Source of the DNA: Eutypa lata
Lineage: Eukaryota; Ascomycota; Sordariomycetes; Xylariales; Diatrypaceae
Reading direction: 5' to 3'
Assembly: GCA_022661535.1 (NCBI GenBank)
Contig: JAKULF010000004.1
Coordinates: 6,262,001 to 6,326,000, forward strand
DNA: 64,000 bases
Positions 11,815 to 22,113 of this stretch are shown here, piece by piece. The position numbers and the translations under genes were made by a program. The notes under the pieces are model-generated. The model was not told the DNA's origin and made no database searches. It saw nothing but the letters and a program-made list of their open reading frames with translations. Position 1 is the first letter of the stretch. The number at the start of each line of letters is the position of its first letter.

Positions 11815-12150
11815 TTGATTAAATGCATCCATTTCGAAAAACATACATACAGCCCATAATCGCAGCTGATTGGGTACATCCTCTTTTTCGGTCCACATAC
11901 TTAACCCTTTTAGACCTAGCTTTACAGACCTACAAACCTACAGACCTACAGACCTACAGACCTACTAGCCACCTTTCGGACCTACAAGCCACCTTTCGGA
12001 CCTACAAGCCACTTACAGACCTACAGCCTTACAACCTACAACCTGCAGCCTTACAGCCTACAGACTTACAGCTCTACAGCTTACAAACCTACAGCTTTAT
12101 AATTTATAAACCTATAAACCTTTAAACCTTTAGACTTACAGCTTACAAAC
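11815..12150. repeat. GC-normal minisatellite island (ACCTACAG-type) in AT-rich DNA
   Basis: Sequence from about 11815 keeps many C and G bases while both flanks are RIP-degraded. The core (about 11926-12150) is a degenerate repeat built on ACCTACAG/ACCTACAA, including GACCTACAGACCTACAGAC and two copies of GCCACCTTTCGGACCTACAA. It is C-rich on the plus strand and has almost no G-to-A change. Origin unknown. Confidence 0.75.
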
Positions 12151-12471
12151 TTAAATAACTTAAGTAATATTACATTAATTACTTATTTAACTGTTAATTA
12201 TTTAACTTTTAATTTAAATAATAATAACTTTAATTATTTATTTTTAAAATTAATTATATATAAAAAAAAAAGTTTAAATTTTTAATATAATTAATATAAT
12301 AATTATAATTTAAAACTTTTAAATTTAAATTTCGTTTAATAAAATATAAAATTAAATAATTTATTTTATAAATTATTTAATTTTTAATTAAATAATTTAA
12401 ATAATAATAAAATTTATAAATTTATAAAATTTATATATATATATAAAAAACGTTATAATTTAAAAATAAAT

Positions 12472-14143
12472 TATTAATATATAAAGTACGATTAAATATT
12501 ATTAAAAAGCTTAATTTATATTAATTTTTTAAATATAAAAATTTTTATTTAAATAATTAAAATAAATTAAATTATAGCTTTATAACTTTATTTATATATA
12601 ATAAAAGCTTTAAAAGTTTATTATTTTTTAATAAATATTATATTTACTTTTATTATTATTTTTTATTATTTTAATTATTAATATTTTTTTATAATAAAAT
12701 AATTATTATTTTAAAGTTATTATTACTTTTATTAATGTTTTTTTTTTTTTAAATACTTTTTTATATATTATAAATTAACTTTTTATATAAGTTAAATACT
12801 TTAATTAAAATAATAACTTCGTTGTTATTAATAAATATATTGCTTTTGTTTTCGTTTCGATTTTTCGAGTAATTTTTTCGTAAATAGTCGTATTTTTCGC
12901 ATTTAAAATAACGCGATTAATTATTTTTATTTTATTCGAACTTATTATTCTTTTAAATTTTATAATTATCGTTATTATTATTATTTTTTTTATTTCGAAA
13001 CTCGACGATAAAGTCGTTATATATTTAATTTATCGTTATATTTAATATTTATCGAATTATTTTTTTAATACGTAACTTTTAAATTACGATATTAATAATA
13101 CTTTTAATTAAATAAACGAATATTATAAATTATTAATTTAAATTCATTAATATTTTAATTTTAATAATACGTTAAATTAAACGTTTAAATTCGATAATGT
13201 AATTTAATATCGTTTATTTTTTATTTTATTTAATATATTATAATTATATTTATAAGTTTAACTTTTATTTAATATTATAATTTTTATACGATTTCTTTAA
13301 AATTACGTATATTTTCGTTTTTCTTTTAATATTTATAACGATAATTAAAGAATTATTTTTAATGTTATTAATAATAATACTTACGATTTTAACTTTATCG
13401 ATTTTAATAAGTTTATTATTATTATTATTTCGAAATTTAATACTTTTTAAAGTTATTTAAAAAAAAGTTTTTTATATTTTTTAATTATTATCACTTTATA
13501 ATTAATTTTCGTCGATTATTTTAAAAGTAAAGTTAATTTAATTTAAGTATATAATTAACTTCGTTAATTTTTTAATTTCGTTTTCGTTTTTTTTATTATC
13601 ATTAATTTTATTTTCGTTAATTAATAATTATTTAATTTAATCTTATAACTTTTCGATTTATTATTTAAATTTCTTTTTTAATATTATCGCGAATCGTATT
13701 ATTAATATTTTATTTCTTTAATTATTAAGTCGAATATTTAATCGTTTTATTTTTTTAATTATTAAGTTAAATATTTAATCGTTTATTTTTTTAATTATCA
13801 AGTTAAATATTTAATCGTATTATTTTTTACGGTAAATTTTTCGTTTTAAAAACTTTTTATAATTATTATTTTAAATGCATAAGTTTTAAATATATAAGTT
13901 TTAAATGTATTATTAAAAAGAATTATTATTATATTAATATATAAAATACGATTAAGTATTATTAAAAAGCTTAGTTTATATTAATTTTTTAAATATAAAA
14001 ATTTTTACTTAAATAATTAAAATAAATTAAGTTATAGCTTTATAACTTTATTTATATATAATAAAAGCTTTAAAAACTTATTATTTTTTAACGAATATTA
14101 TATTTATTTTTATTATTATTTTTTATTATTTTAATTATTAATA
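12472..14143. mobile_element. Nested 1,672-bp LTR-type element
   Basis: Direct repeats of 212 bp at 12472-12683 and 13932-14143 start TATTAATATATAAA and end TTATTAATA, consistent with RIP-altered TG...CA ends. The repeats differ almost entirely by C/T and G/A. A 5-bp duplication TAAAT flanks both sides (12467-12471 and 14144-14148). It lies inside the larger element. The interior (about 12830-13860) retains many CpG sites but no coding frame. In such AT-rich DNA a 5-bp match can occur by chance, so the 212-bp repeats are the main evidence. Confidence 0.7.
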
Positions 14144-14524
14144 TAAATTATAATAATAATATAAAATTTAATTATAAAATAACTTTTAATTAATTTTAAT
14201 AATTTAATTATTTTATATATATAATAATTTTTAAATTTAAATTTTAATAAATAAAAAAGTTTTAAAAATTAAATTAATTATATTAATTTTTATTATATAA
14301 TAAAAATTTTTTATTTAAAAAAAAAGTTTTTATAATTTATTTATAAATAAAAAATTATATTTTAAATATATTTATTATAAAAGTATTTATATATTAATAA
14401 TTTTTTAAAAACGAAATAATATATATAATTAAATAATAATAATAATAAAAACGAATAATAATAATAATAATAATTAATAATAATATTATTTTATCGATTT
14501 AATTTATAAAAAAAAGCTTTAATT

Positions 14525-14687
14525 TATTATATATTATATAAAATTAAAATAATAAAATAATAACCTTTTTATATTAAACAATTTAAAGCTTAACCTTTTA
14601 AGTTTTTAAAAAAAGTAACGACCTTAAAGACCTAAATATATACCCCGCAAACCGGTAATTATATTAAACACTGCTCGTTACCTAACA
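14525..14687. repeat. Right LTR (163 bp) of the HET-inserted element
   Basis: Direct repeat of 10768-10930. From about 14560 to 14687 it is much less mutated than its partner and shows the original sequence (for example ACCCCGCAAACCGG), giving the ancestral LTR end. The first 35 bases are fully AT-converted, so the mutation boundary falls inside this LTR. Confidence 0.88.
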
Positions 14688-16164
14688 GCCTGATGCCGGG
14701 ACAGCAGAGCAACTCCATCTCATGGGTGCTATATATGCTAGCGCCATAGTTACAATAGTCGCGGGAGATGGGGATGCAGAAAAAGCACTACTCGGTTTGA
14801 AAGACGTTTCACCGTCTCGAAGATTAGGACAACGTGTTATTCAGTTCGGCCAAGAACAGATTATTACGCGAGACGCCGAGCCGTACTCGGTTAATTCGCG
14901 CTTGCCTTACTACTCCCGCGGTTGGACATATCAAGAGTACGTAATGTCTCCAAGAAACATCATTTTCAACGAGAAATTGGTCCATTGGGAGTGTCAATGC
15001 AGTTTCTGGGGTGAAGGGTTAACGACCAGCTCAAAACTATTCAATGATGTGAACCCTATGTTGCGAAACATAAACGCAGGCTTTCCCGATCTACAGGGAC
15101 TACAGCAAATCCTGAATGAATATAATAACCGAAGATTTACCTACGCGGAAGATGCACTTCCTGGAGTATTGGGACTTCTGACTGTTTTGAGTCGGACTTT
15201 TGTTGGCGGCTTTTTGTGCGGGCTCCCGGAAATGTGTTTTGATATGTGTTTAGGTTGGAGATCTGAGGGAGAACTCAAGCGACGAAAGTACTCAGATCGT
15301 CCTATCACTAGCCGGCTAACGCCATCCACTCTTCCATCTTGGTCCTGGATAGGGTGGCAGGGGCGTGTCATTATTGCTAGCCTTGAGACCGGAAGAATAC
15401 CCCGAGAAGGTAGCAATATTATAGGCGAAATTATTCCCGTTACTGAATGGTTCACCGGAAACTCCCCAGACGGTTCGAATTTGCGGAGAATTAGGTCAAA
15501 CTGGTTTGAACATCGCAGCTCATTCAAAGATCCAAGCAAGCCCTTACCACCGGGCTGGACCCGACATAGCGTTACTAGCTTAGAAGGTCTTCGAAACAAG
15601 CGACTCTTCTACCCTGATGGGTATGATGGATTCGTCTTTGAGCACGAAGGCTTCCCGCATGGATCGGAAGACAGATATTGGCGCTTTCCTTTCCCAGTGC
15701 CAGACATCACAACTTCAACACCGCCTTTCATGCCGGAACAGACGCAGTACCTGTTTTGTAGGACGAAAGGAGCCTATGTTTGTGCCGGTCGGGAAAATCC
15801 CCAGTCGCTCTATGATTTATCCGTAGCCCTATGGAGCGATACAAACTCTATGATTGAATTCCTACAGTTACATGATGCTGAGAAACGAGATACCTTCTGG
15901 GGGAGTGACCCGAAACCTTCCTCCGGGGACAACCCGAGGCATCAGGTCGAAATTCTGGCAATTTACAAAACCCGCAACGAATCGAAGAACCGCAGTCCAG
16001 CTCTAGACCAGAAGGAACATCGTATTGGTAACTTTAACACTCATACAGTCCTATGGGTCGAGTGGGAGAACGGGATTGCGTATCGGAAAGCGTGTGGCTG
16101 GGTCTTTTCCGCAGTCTGGGAGGAACTGCTGCAGCTAGAGGATGTTTCGCTGGTGTTAGGTTAA
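14688..16164 (+). pseudogene. HET-domain protein, 3' part (after LTR element)
   Basis: Begins with the right target-site duplication GCCTG (14688-14692) and continues the HET domain in the same frame as the 5' part: DAGTAEQLHLMGAIYASA, then SRGWTYQEYVMSPR (the conserved RGWTxQE motif) and NEKLVHWECQC. It ends with a typical HET-family C terminus (IAYRKACGWVFSAVWEE...) at TAA 16162-16164. No stop or frameshift was seen in this part, which suggests the insertion is recent relative to coding decay, or that RIP was confined to the element. A product starting at an internal ATG (14722) would lack the N-terminal half of the domain. Confidence 0.85.
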
Positions 16165-16680
16165 CAAATTAAGTCAGTGACTATTTACCTTTGGCTACAA
16201 AACGCTGACCGCAAATTCCTTCTTGCCTACTTAGGTAGCCTATATATTGCTATCGTCGCATATACATACTTCCTCCGACATAAGCCGTATCATCTATTGT
16301 TCTCGATTAGGTAGGGGGTGTTACTTTGTCCTTTCCCGGGGTTTATTTATTTATTTAAACTAACAAGAACCAGTTGTTTGTGTATATGAAGTTATGTTAA
16401 GTTTTTATTCATTATACAACTCGATCTCCGATATATTGTCGGAGAGTCTGCAGCGAGTTTTAAAATGATCGAATATTATTATATCAACATTCTCTTATGA
16501 TGCTCGAAAGAACTGAGATCCAGTGGGGTGCTCACATCGAATACTGCTACGTTCTTAGGTAGACTCACTCCTGAGCCTAGGCCATTAATGCCTCGAGTAT
16601 CTCACATTATGGTCCCTGATTTACTGATTCACAATTTTATTGATACTCTATGAAATTACTGTTTAAGGAAAGCCCTGCAG
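16165..16680. other. Short intergenic region between convergent genes
   Basis: Shared 3' flank of the HET gene and the TPR-CHAT gene, which point towards each other. No feature recognised. Confidence 0.5.
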
Positions 16681-19470
16681 TTACAAGTCTCCTTCATTGA
16701 TTATCGAGGCTTGAATAGGCACCAGGTCCATTACCTGAAGAGCGTTAGTGATCTGTATTTCAGGAATATTGATAGCTAAAATGAGAACGTACGGTCCCAT
16801 GTGGATATACGCTGCCCAGGCAAGTGGGTTGCCCCCCTCGCTAGAGGCGAAGTTTTTCGGGTCGCTAGTTTCCTGTCGGATGCGTCTCGCTGCCAAATGT
16901 ACAGCCCATGCAACAGATTTATCATCGATAATTCTTTCCCATCTAAGTGACCCGTAGAATTCTTGAGTAGCAAGAGCGGAGTATTTGTCGTACACATCCC
17001 AAAGGGAACCGACAGTGTGGCGAAAACCAGCCAGCTGGCAGGCAGTCATCAAGTTTATCGATTCATCCTGCAGACACGCGGCAGAGTTTACGCCAGTCGA
17101 ACAAGCTGATAGATATGAGAGGAAAGCGGGAGCTTCATTCCGATCCAGGCACATTATTTCATCAACCGTAAGTCGGTTTTGGAACCCATCTTGCAAAAGC
17201 AAGTGGCTCATCGAGGGGTCCCGGGGGTCCGAATTACCGTGGCCAGCAAAATGAAAAATACTACATGACCTGAGCTCATGAACTACTTGAATTTTCCAAG
17301 GCATTTCTAACATTGTTGTGGCAGCCGATACGGGCAACGTCTTTTTCACTGATAAGATCTCATCCGTGGCACTCGGAAGAGGCTTGGCTCCGGGTGTCGT
17401 CGGCATCGAGACGAGTAAAACCTTTCTTAATACCTGTGAGAGATCAAGGGGTTGGTTTTGCGCATGAAGGAGCGCTATTACGGATGGACTGTAAGATGAG
17501 ATGACCCTCTCTATCACTGCTTCTGAGGGATTGGAACGATGACGGCCAGCAGCATGGAGAGGCAGTAAACTCAACAAGCCTGTGGGAACCCACCACATAC
17601 GAGGCCAATCGTCAGCTTTTGACGAACCTCTCACAGACTTTCGGAAACCCAGTTCCTCTAGGATCGGATGTGCGACTGCATCCCAGAGCCACTCTAGCAT
17701 TTGTAACAAACGAGTTGTTTGCTTGTAGCTATTGCTCTCCGAGGAAGCACAAACTGACTTAAGGAGCTCAACATTGCGTTTTATATCTTTGAGTAAAAGA
17801 TGAGGAAGTTGCATTGCTCGAGTGTGCTTCTCTGTCAACAACAGAGCATCACAGCGCCATGGCGTGACATTAATCACAGCAATAGGACCGTTGGCCGCTG
17901 CGGCTTTAAGTTCGTCCTCCATGGGAAGATTCAAGAATCGTCCAAAATTAGGTAGCTGGTATATATCATCAGCCGCCTCTCTAAATGTAATCGTACCATC
18001 ACAATGGCTGGTCGACTTGAGTGGCTGCCCCTGTAGTGTATTTTCTCCTATTACATTAGGAAGAATGACAAAGCGGCCAGGTGAGTCAAGGATGTGCTGA
18101 TATCTTTCGGACCTTGAGGTTGTCTCCGGGTGCTGCTTGTTGAGAGTACCTATGCCATTTTGAAGGCTGAATTTAAGGTTTGCAATGACCCCTCGACCAA
18201 CATTAAGGAGTTGGAGAGCCTCTTGAGCCCCCTTTCCTGCTTGTAGAGCAGTGGCTGTAGCCAATGTTCCCAAGCCAGCGAACTCCCTTAGCATGTATTG
18301 TTGATCTTTTAGTTTCAAGTTGAACGCATTCAGTTTCGTGAGAAGTTCCACAGCATAGCCCAGAGCCTCGCTTGATTCTTTCCATCTCCCGCGTTCTGAA
18401 AGGATGGTCGCAACTTTCTGCGCAGATCTAATGCGTACAATATTTGGAGCATTGCTGCATGCCAAACTATGTAGGTAATAAGATAGGTAGTCGTCTGTAC
18501 TAGCACCAGCTTTGTAATGTTGGCTTGATTTGTAGTACAGGAAGTCGCCAAGACTAAAATAAGAAGCTGCACGGTTTGGATGATCCAGAGGCATTGTTCG
18601 TAGTGTTTCCTTAGTCAGATTTATGGCTCGTTGTAGATCGCCGGGCTGCCCATTTTTTTCATAAATCCACACACTCATTGTGGCCAAATTGCTCAGCAAA
18701 TCGGCTCGAACTGGAGAGGGGACTGGTATGAGTTCCATAGCATTCTTGAGGGAGTAAATTGCCTGGTCCATATCCGAATGATTGCCATGGAGTTTGAACC
18801 TCCATGCCAGCATATTTCCCAGGCAGGTGAGATAAACTGGCTTGTTGGGGTGGGCTGAAGACGTTATGTCGACCGCTTCCTGGACCAGGCGAAGTGCTGT
18901 TTCGAGATCGTCTACGTTTCCAACTCGCTCATATCTCCTAGCTAGCCAGCTTCCAACGCTGTTTAAACGGTCTGCCCGATTTAGGTCGCTGCTGAGTGTC
19001 AATTCCATGGCCTTGGTAGTTTGCTTAATGGCGTTTTCGAGATCATCAAACGCTCCAGTCCGCTCAAATTTCCTGCCAAGCAAGTTGCCTAGGTTGTTTA
19101 ACCAACCAACCTGACAGGGATGGTTTGGTGGTATTGCATCCAGTGCTGCTTCGACATGGCATATTGCTTGTCTGAGGTCGTCTATAGCTCCAGTCCGCTC
19201 ATGCCTCAAGGCCAACAGACTCCCTAGCTTGTTCAACCAGCTGGCTTGGTCAAGGCCGTTCTTTGTCACAACCCGTTCGGTGAATAGAACGGTGGCGTTG
19301 AGATAATTTATGTTTCCTTTCTGTAGGCATTCCCAGGTTCTCCTGTTGGTCCCTTCCATTCGTACTTTCGGCCGGAAATCCCCAGTGTTGTCCATTGCCT
19401 TCCTAGCATACGTACAAGTGAATGTCTTCAAGGTGTCAATGGAATGGTCTTGGACTTGGATTGAAAACAT
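16681..19470 (-). CDS. TPR-CHAT protein, putative caspase-like (clan CD) protease
   Basis: Single open frame of 929 residues from ATG 19470 (an ATG at 19395 is an alternative). The N-terminal half (about residues 65-300) is made of TPR-like repeats of the fungal type: WLNKLGSLLALRHERTGAID, WLNNLGNLLGRKFERTGAFD, RLNSVGSWLARRYERVGNVD. A helical linker follows. The C-terminal third is a CHAT domain with the presumed catalytic His744 in FHFAGHGNSD and Cys790 in LSYLSACSTG. CHAT domains belong to the separase/caspase-like peptidases; bacterial TPR-CHAT proteins act in CRISPR-linked and gasdermin-linked defence. The dyad is intact, so the protein may be an active protease. Its substrate is unknown. 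It is convergent with the broken HET gene. Confidence 0.88.
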   Translation of the reverse strand: MFSIQVQDHSIDTLKTFTCTYARKAMDNTGDFRPKVRMEGTNRRTWECLQKGNINYLNATVLFTERVVTKNGLDQASWLNKLGSLLALRHERTGAIDDLRQAICHVEAALDAIPPNHPCQVGWLNNLGNLLGRKFERTGAFDDLENAIKQTTKAMELTLSSDLNRADRLNSVGSWLARRYERVGNVDDLETALRLVQEAVDITSSAHPNKPVYLTCLGNMLAWRFKLHGNHSDMDQAIYSLKNAMELIPVPSPVRADLLSNLATMSVWIYEKNGQPGDLQRAINLTKETLRTMPLDHPNRAASYFSLGDFLYYKSSQHYKAGASTDDYLSYYLHSLACSNAPNIVRIRSAQKVATILSERGRWKESSEALGYAVELLTKLNAFNLKLKDQQYMLREFAGLGTLATATALQAGKGAQEALQLLNVGRGVIANLKFSLQNGIGTLNKQHPETTSRSERYQHILDSPGRFVILPNVIGENTLQGQPLKSTSHCDGTITFREAADDIYQLPNFGRFLNLPMEDELKAAAANGPIAVINVTPWRCDALLLTEKHTRAMQLPHLLLKDIKRNVELLKSVCASSESNSYKQTTRLLQMLEWLWDAVAHPILEELGFRKSVRGSSKADDWPRMWWVPTGLLSLLPLHAAGRHRSNPSEAVIERVISSYSPSVIALLHAQNQPLDLSQVLRKVLLVSMPTTPGAKPLPSATDEILSVKKTLPVSAATTMLEMPWKIQVVHELRSCSIFHFAGHGNSDPRDPSMSHLLLQDGFQNRLTVDEIMCLDRNEAPAFLSYLSACSTGVNSAACLQDESINLMTACQLAGFRHTVGSLWDVYDKYSALATQEFYGSLRWERIIDDKSVAWAVHLAARRIRQETSDPKNFASSEGGNPLAWAAYIHMGPYVLILAINIPEIQITNALQVMDLVPIQASIINEGDL

Positions 19471-21291
19471 TGTGTCATAAAATATGGAGACAACAATCAA
19501 GATGCAAAAGGAGACACAATTCGGGCGGTTGACACTTCATTAATTAGATATATAACTATAACTATCAAGACTAGGCATCGCTAGAATACCACCCCGATAA
19601 TATTCGAGTTGTACACCGTTATGGAGGCCCAGCTTACGGTTCGGCATCCGAAACCAATGGTCACTCGTTGCATAATGATATCCAGAGAGCATACTAAGGA
19701 TGCATTATGGAATACGGCCGTGGCTGGCTTTGCCGCCTTATGTCTTAGCCTATTGGGGTTCTAACGTATAGCACTTTAATAAAAGTGCAGTTCTGTATAA
19801 AGTATAGTTTAAACCGGATTTAAATTTATTGCATTTTTTAATAATTCATATATAAGACATTCTATCTTATATAAGTATTTAATGAAATGAATTAACTATT
19901 TTATTAAATAATTTAAATATTAAAAGATTTTATATTTAATTTACATTATTTTGAAATTAATAAAAACTTAAAAAGTACTGCATCTTCTGTTTAAAGTACA
20001 ATCTTATATTTGTTTTAAACCGTATAGAACTATTTCGTTTAATGCATTTAAAAACTTAATACTTTAACTAGGTTTCGTTGTGGTATCCACCTCATGGTCT
20101 TAATTAGGTAGGTAGCCTATCCAAAATATTGGAGTCCAAATTGGCGCCCGGTGCATAGGTACACATGTACCTACCTACTGTCACGGCATGTTGCCTGACA
20201 GGTCTGTATGTAAGGTAGACATCACTCTGGAGATACATAAGGTTGGATGCCTTTAGAGCCGATGCCATGTAGGATGCCGTAGGCATCCATACATTCATTC
20301 TGTACTATAAGTACGGCCTTCGGTCATCCGACTCCCTCAGCTAGATTCCTTTCTTTCCCCGGTCTAACATATTTACCTTATCATGAAGGTTTATGGATGC
20401 ACCGCCACATCTACCTCTCTTTGCGCTCATCAGTTGCTGTGCCCTTGTTCCGACTGCCGTATCCTACCTCCAATAACTTATTATCCACTAGGTACAAATA
20501 CATACACTAATGACCTTAGATTCTGCATACGCCACTTGAGGCATATTCCCCTCTAATTACATATGGATTTCATATCAGTTTGTTTCCGTGTCAGCAAAAT
20601 CGGCTGTTGGTGCCTACAGTAGTCTAGATGCACATGGATCTTAGGACGCATAACATGCCCGACCAGGGGTTGCTACTGTGAATATAACCCGACTGTATGG
20701 CGTAACGAAGGGGGATGGGGAGGGGGGAGACCTCTTTGTTCAAGTGCCAGTAGCCGGTTTCTTTTCCAGTCAGTAGAGAACGTGACGGGCGAATAGAGAC
20801 AATGGTAAACTTAATATTATTTTAATTTAAATATTTATTGTATAGAAGTCACGATACCAGACAGCACCAATACAGAATATTGCACTCCGGAACTTGACAG
20901 TAACTTTAATAAGACGTCAGGTACCCCCTTTAGAATAAGTGCCTACCTACAGACTAGCCCCGTTAAGTAAACAAGGGGCTGATGCAAATCACCTACTAGG
21001 GATCGAATACGATTAGTTTAGTTTTTGTTGTATTGATGGAAAAGAAAAGTAGAAATCTAAAATACAGGATGTGACCATAAGCCCTATGAAATGGATGTCG
21101 TGGAGCTGGCCCTAGACAGCTCAGAAGCTCTATGTAATGTGGAATAGGTCATCAATTACAACAGGTGTAAATAATACAGAAATAAAATCGAAATGCCTAA
21201 TGCAAGCAGATGCGCAGTGCAGCGAACGTAGCTTGCACTTGTCAATGCACTCTCAGGTACAGAAGCTACCAGGCCAACATAGTTGAATTCC
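19471..21291. other. Intergenic region, AT-rich patch near 19780-20080
   Basis: Nothing coding recognised. About 19780-20080 is markedly AT-rich and may be a small decayed repeat, but no clear terminal repeats were found. Around 20100-20180 there are TAGGTAGG/ACCTACC motifs with a short palindrome (TAGGTACACATGTACCTA). Confidence 0.5.
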
Positions 21292-22113
21292 TTAATCATG
21301 GGGGTTATTAGCACTAGGCCCCATCTGTTCCACTCCATCCATGCTCCCTGGCGTGCCCCAATCAAAGGAGTCCAAATCCTGATCCAATGCGTCCAAGTTT
21401 AACGCACTGTTCACATCATGGAATTCAAATAGCGCCAACTCCAATGCACTTAAAGGGTCAAAATTGGCCTCATTCATGAAGATATCGTTGTCGTGGGTTT
21501 GTAAACCGTCGACAGGCAACGCCCACGGATCTGTGAGGCTCTGCGGGAGCGACTGCCCCGCAGTCAGGACATCATTGTTGGCCCACTGTTGACCAGTGGG
21601 GATTCTGGGGAATATAAGTTGTGGCTGCATTGGGCTCGTGGTTTCATAGAGCTCCCCACCTGGCTGGGACGCCGTAGGCCCAGAGCGGAGAGCTAGCACC
21701 GGTAATTGGGCCCCCTCCAAACTCTGGTTGGCAAGTGGCGGCTGTCGATGCTGCGTATCATCGTCGGACTCAGTCTCATCGTCCAGGCACAGTTCATCGG
21801 CCACTTTTTTGTGCAGTAAGTACGCATCGTCGTTCTTTTTCTTCAGCATCGTTCGGACATGTCTATTGCGATGGCCGTTGTTACCGAACTTCTTGTGACA
21901 GCCTTCAGCAGGGCATGGGATAGAAATTTTAGCTTTCTAAAGGTCGAATGCGTTTTTGTATTAGTATGGATTGAAAATGGGAACACGTGCTCATTTGGAA
22001 CTTACCACGTCGGACTCTACCCTTTCGAGGCGCTGCACAATATCACTCAGCCTCTGGTCAACATTTCCCACCTTCTGGATAGCAAGTAGAAGTCTTTGCG
22101 TGAGAACGTCCAT
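21292..22113 (-). CDS. Small C2H2-like zinc-finger protein with acidic C terminus
   Basis: Two exons, 22113-22006 and 21936-21292 (69-bp intron, GTAAGT donor, ACTAAT branch point, TTTAG acceptor, phase 0), encode 250 residues. Exon 1 encodes an amphipathic helix (QRLSDIVQRLERVESDV) that could form a coiled coil. Exon 2 opens with CPAEGCHKKFGNNGHRNRHV, which resembles the Cys/first-His half of a fungal C2H2 finger. The second zinc-ligand His is not at its usual place, so a canonical finger may not form. The remainder is acidic and Gln/Pro-rich with DQDLDSFDWG-like segments, as in activation domains. A role as a transcription regulator is inferred, not shown. Confidence 0.7.

Larger units (their letters stand above)
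10768..14687. mobile_element. 3,920-bp LTR retroelement, RIP-degraded, inserted in the HET gene
   Basis: Direct terminal repeats of 163 bp lie at 10768-10930 and 14525-14687. The ends of the less mutated copies read TGTTATG... and ...CCTAACA, the usual TGTTA/TAACA LTR termini. Target-site duplications are GCTTA (left) and GCCTG (right). They differ only by C-to-T and G-to-A, as do the compared parts of the two LTRs, which is the RIP signature. The interior is extremely AT-rich with no coding frame. It carries a nested LTR element (12472-14143), a 9-bp tandem repeat and a GC-normal island. Without the nested element the size is about 2.2 kb, so it was probably non-autonomous. Confidence 0.9.

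Noticed and set aside
19780..20080. AT-rich patch considered as a MITE
   Set aside because: No convincing terminal inverted or direct repeats or target-site duplication were found.
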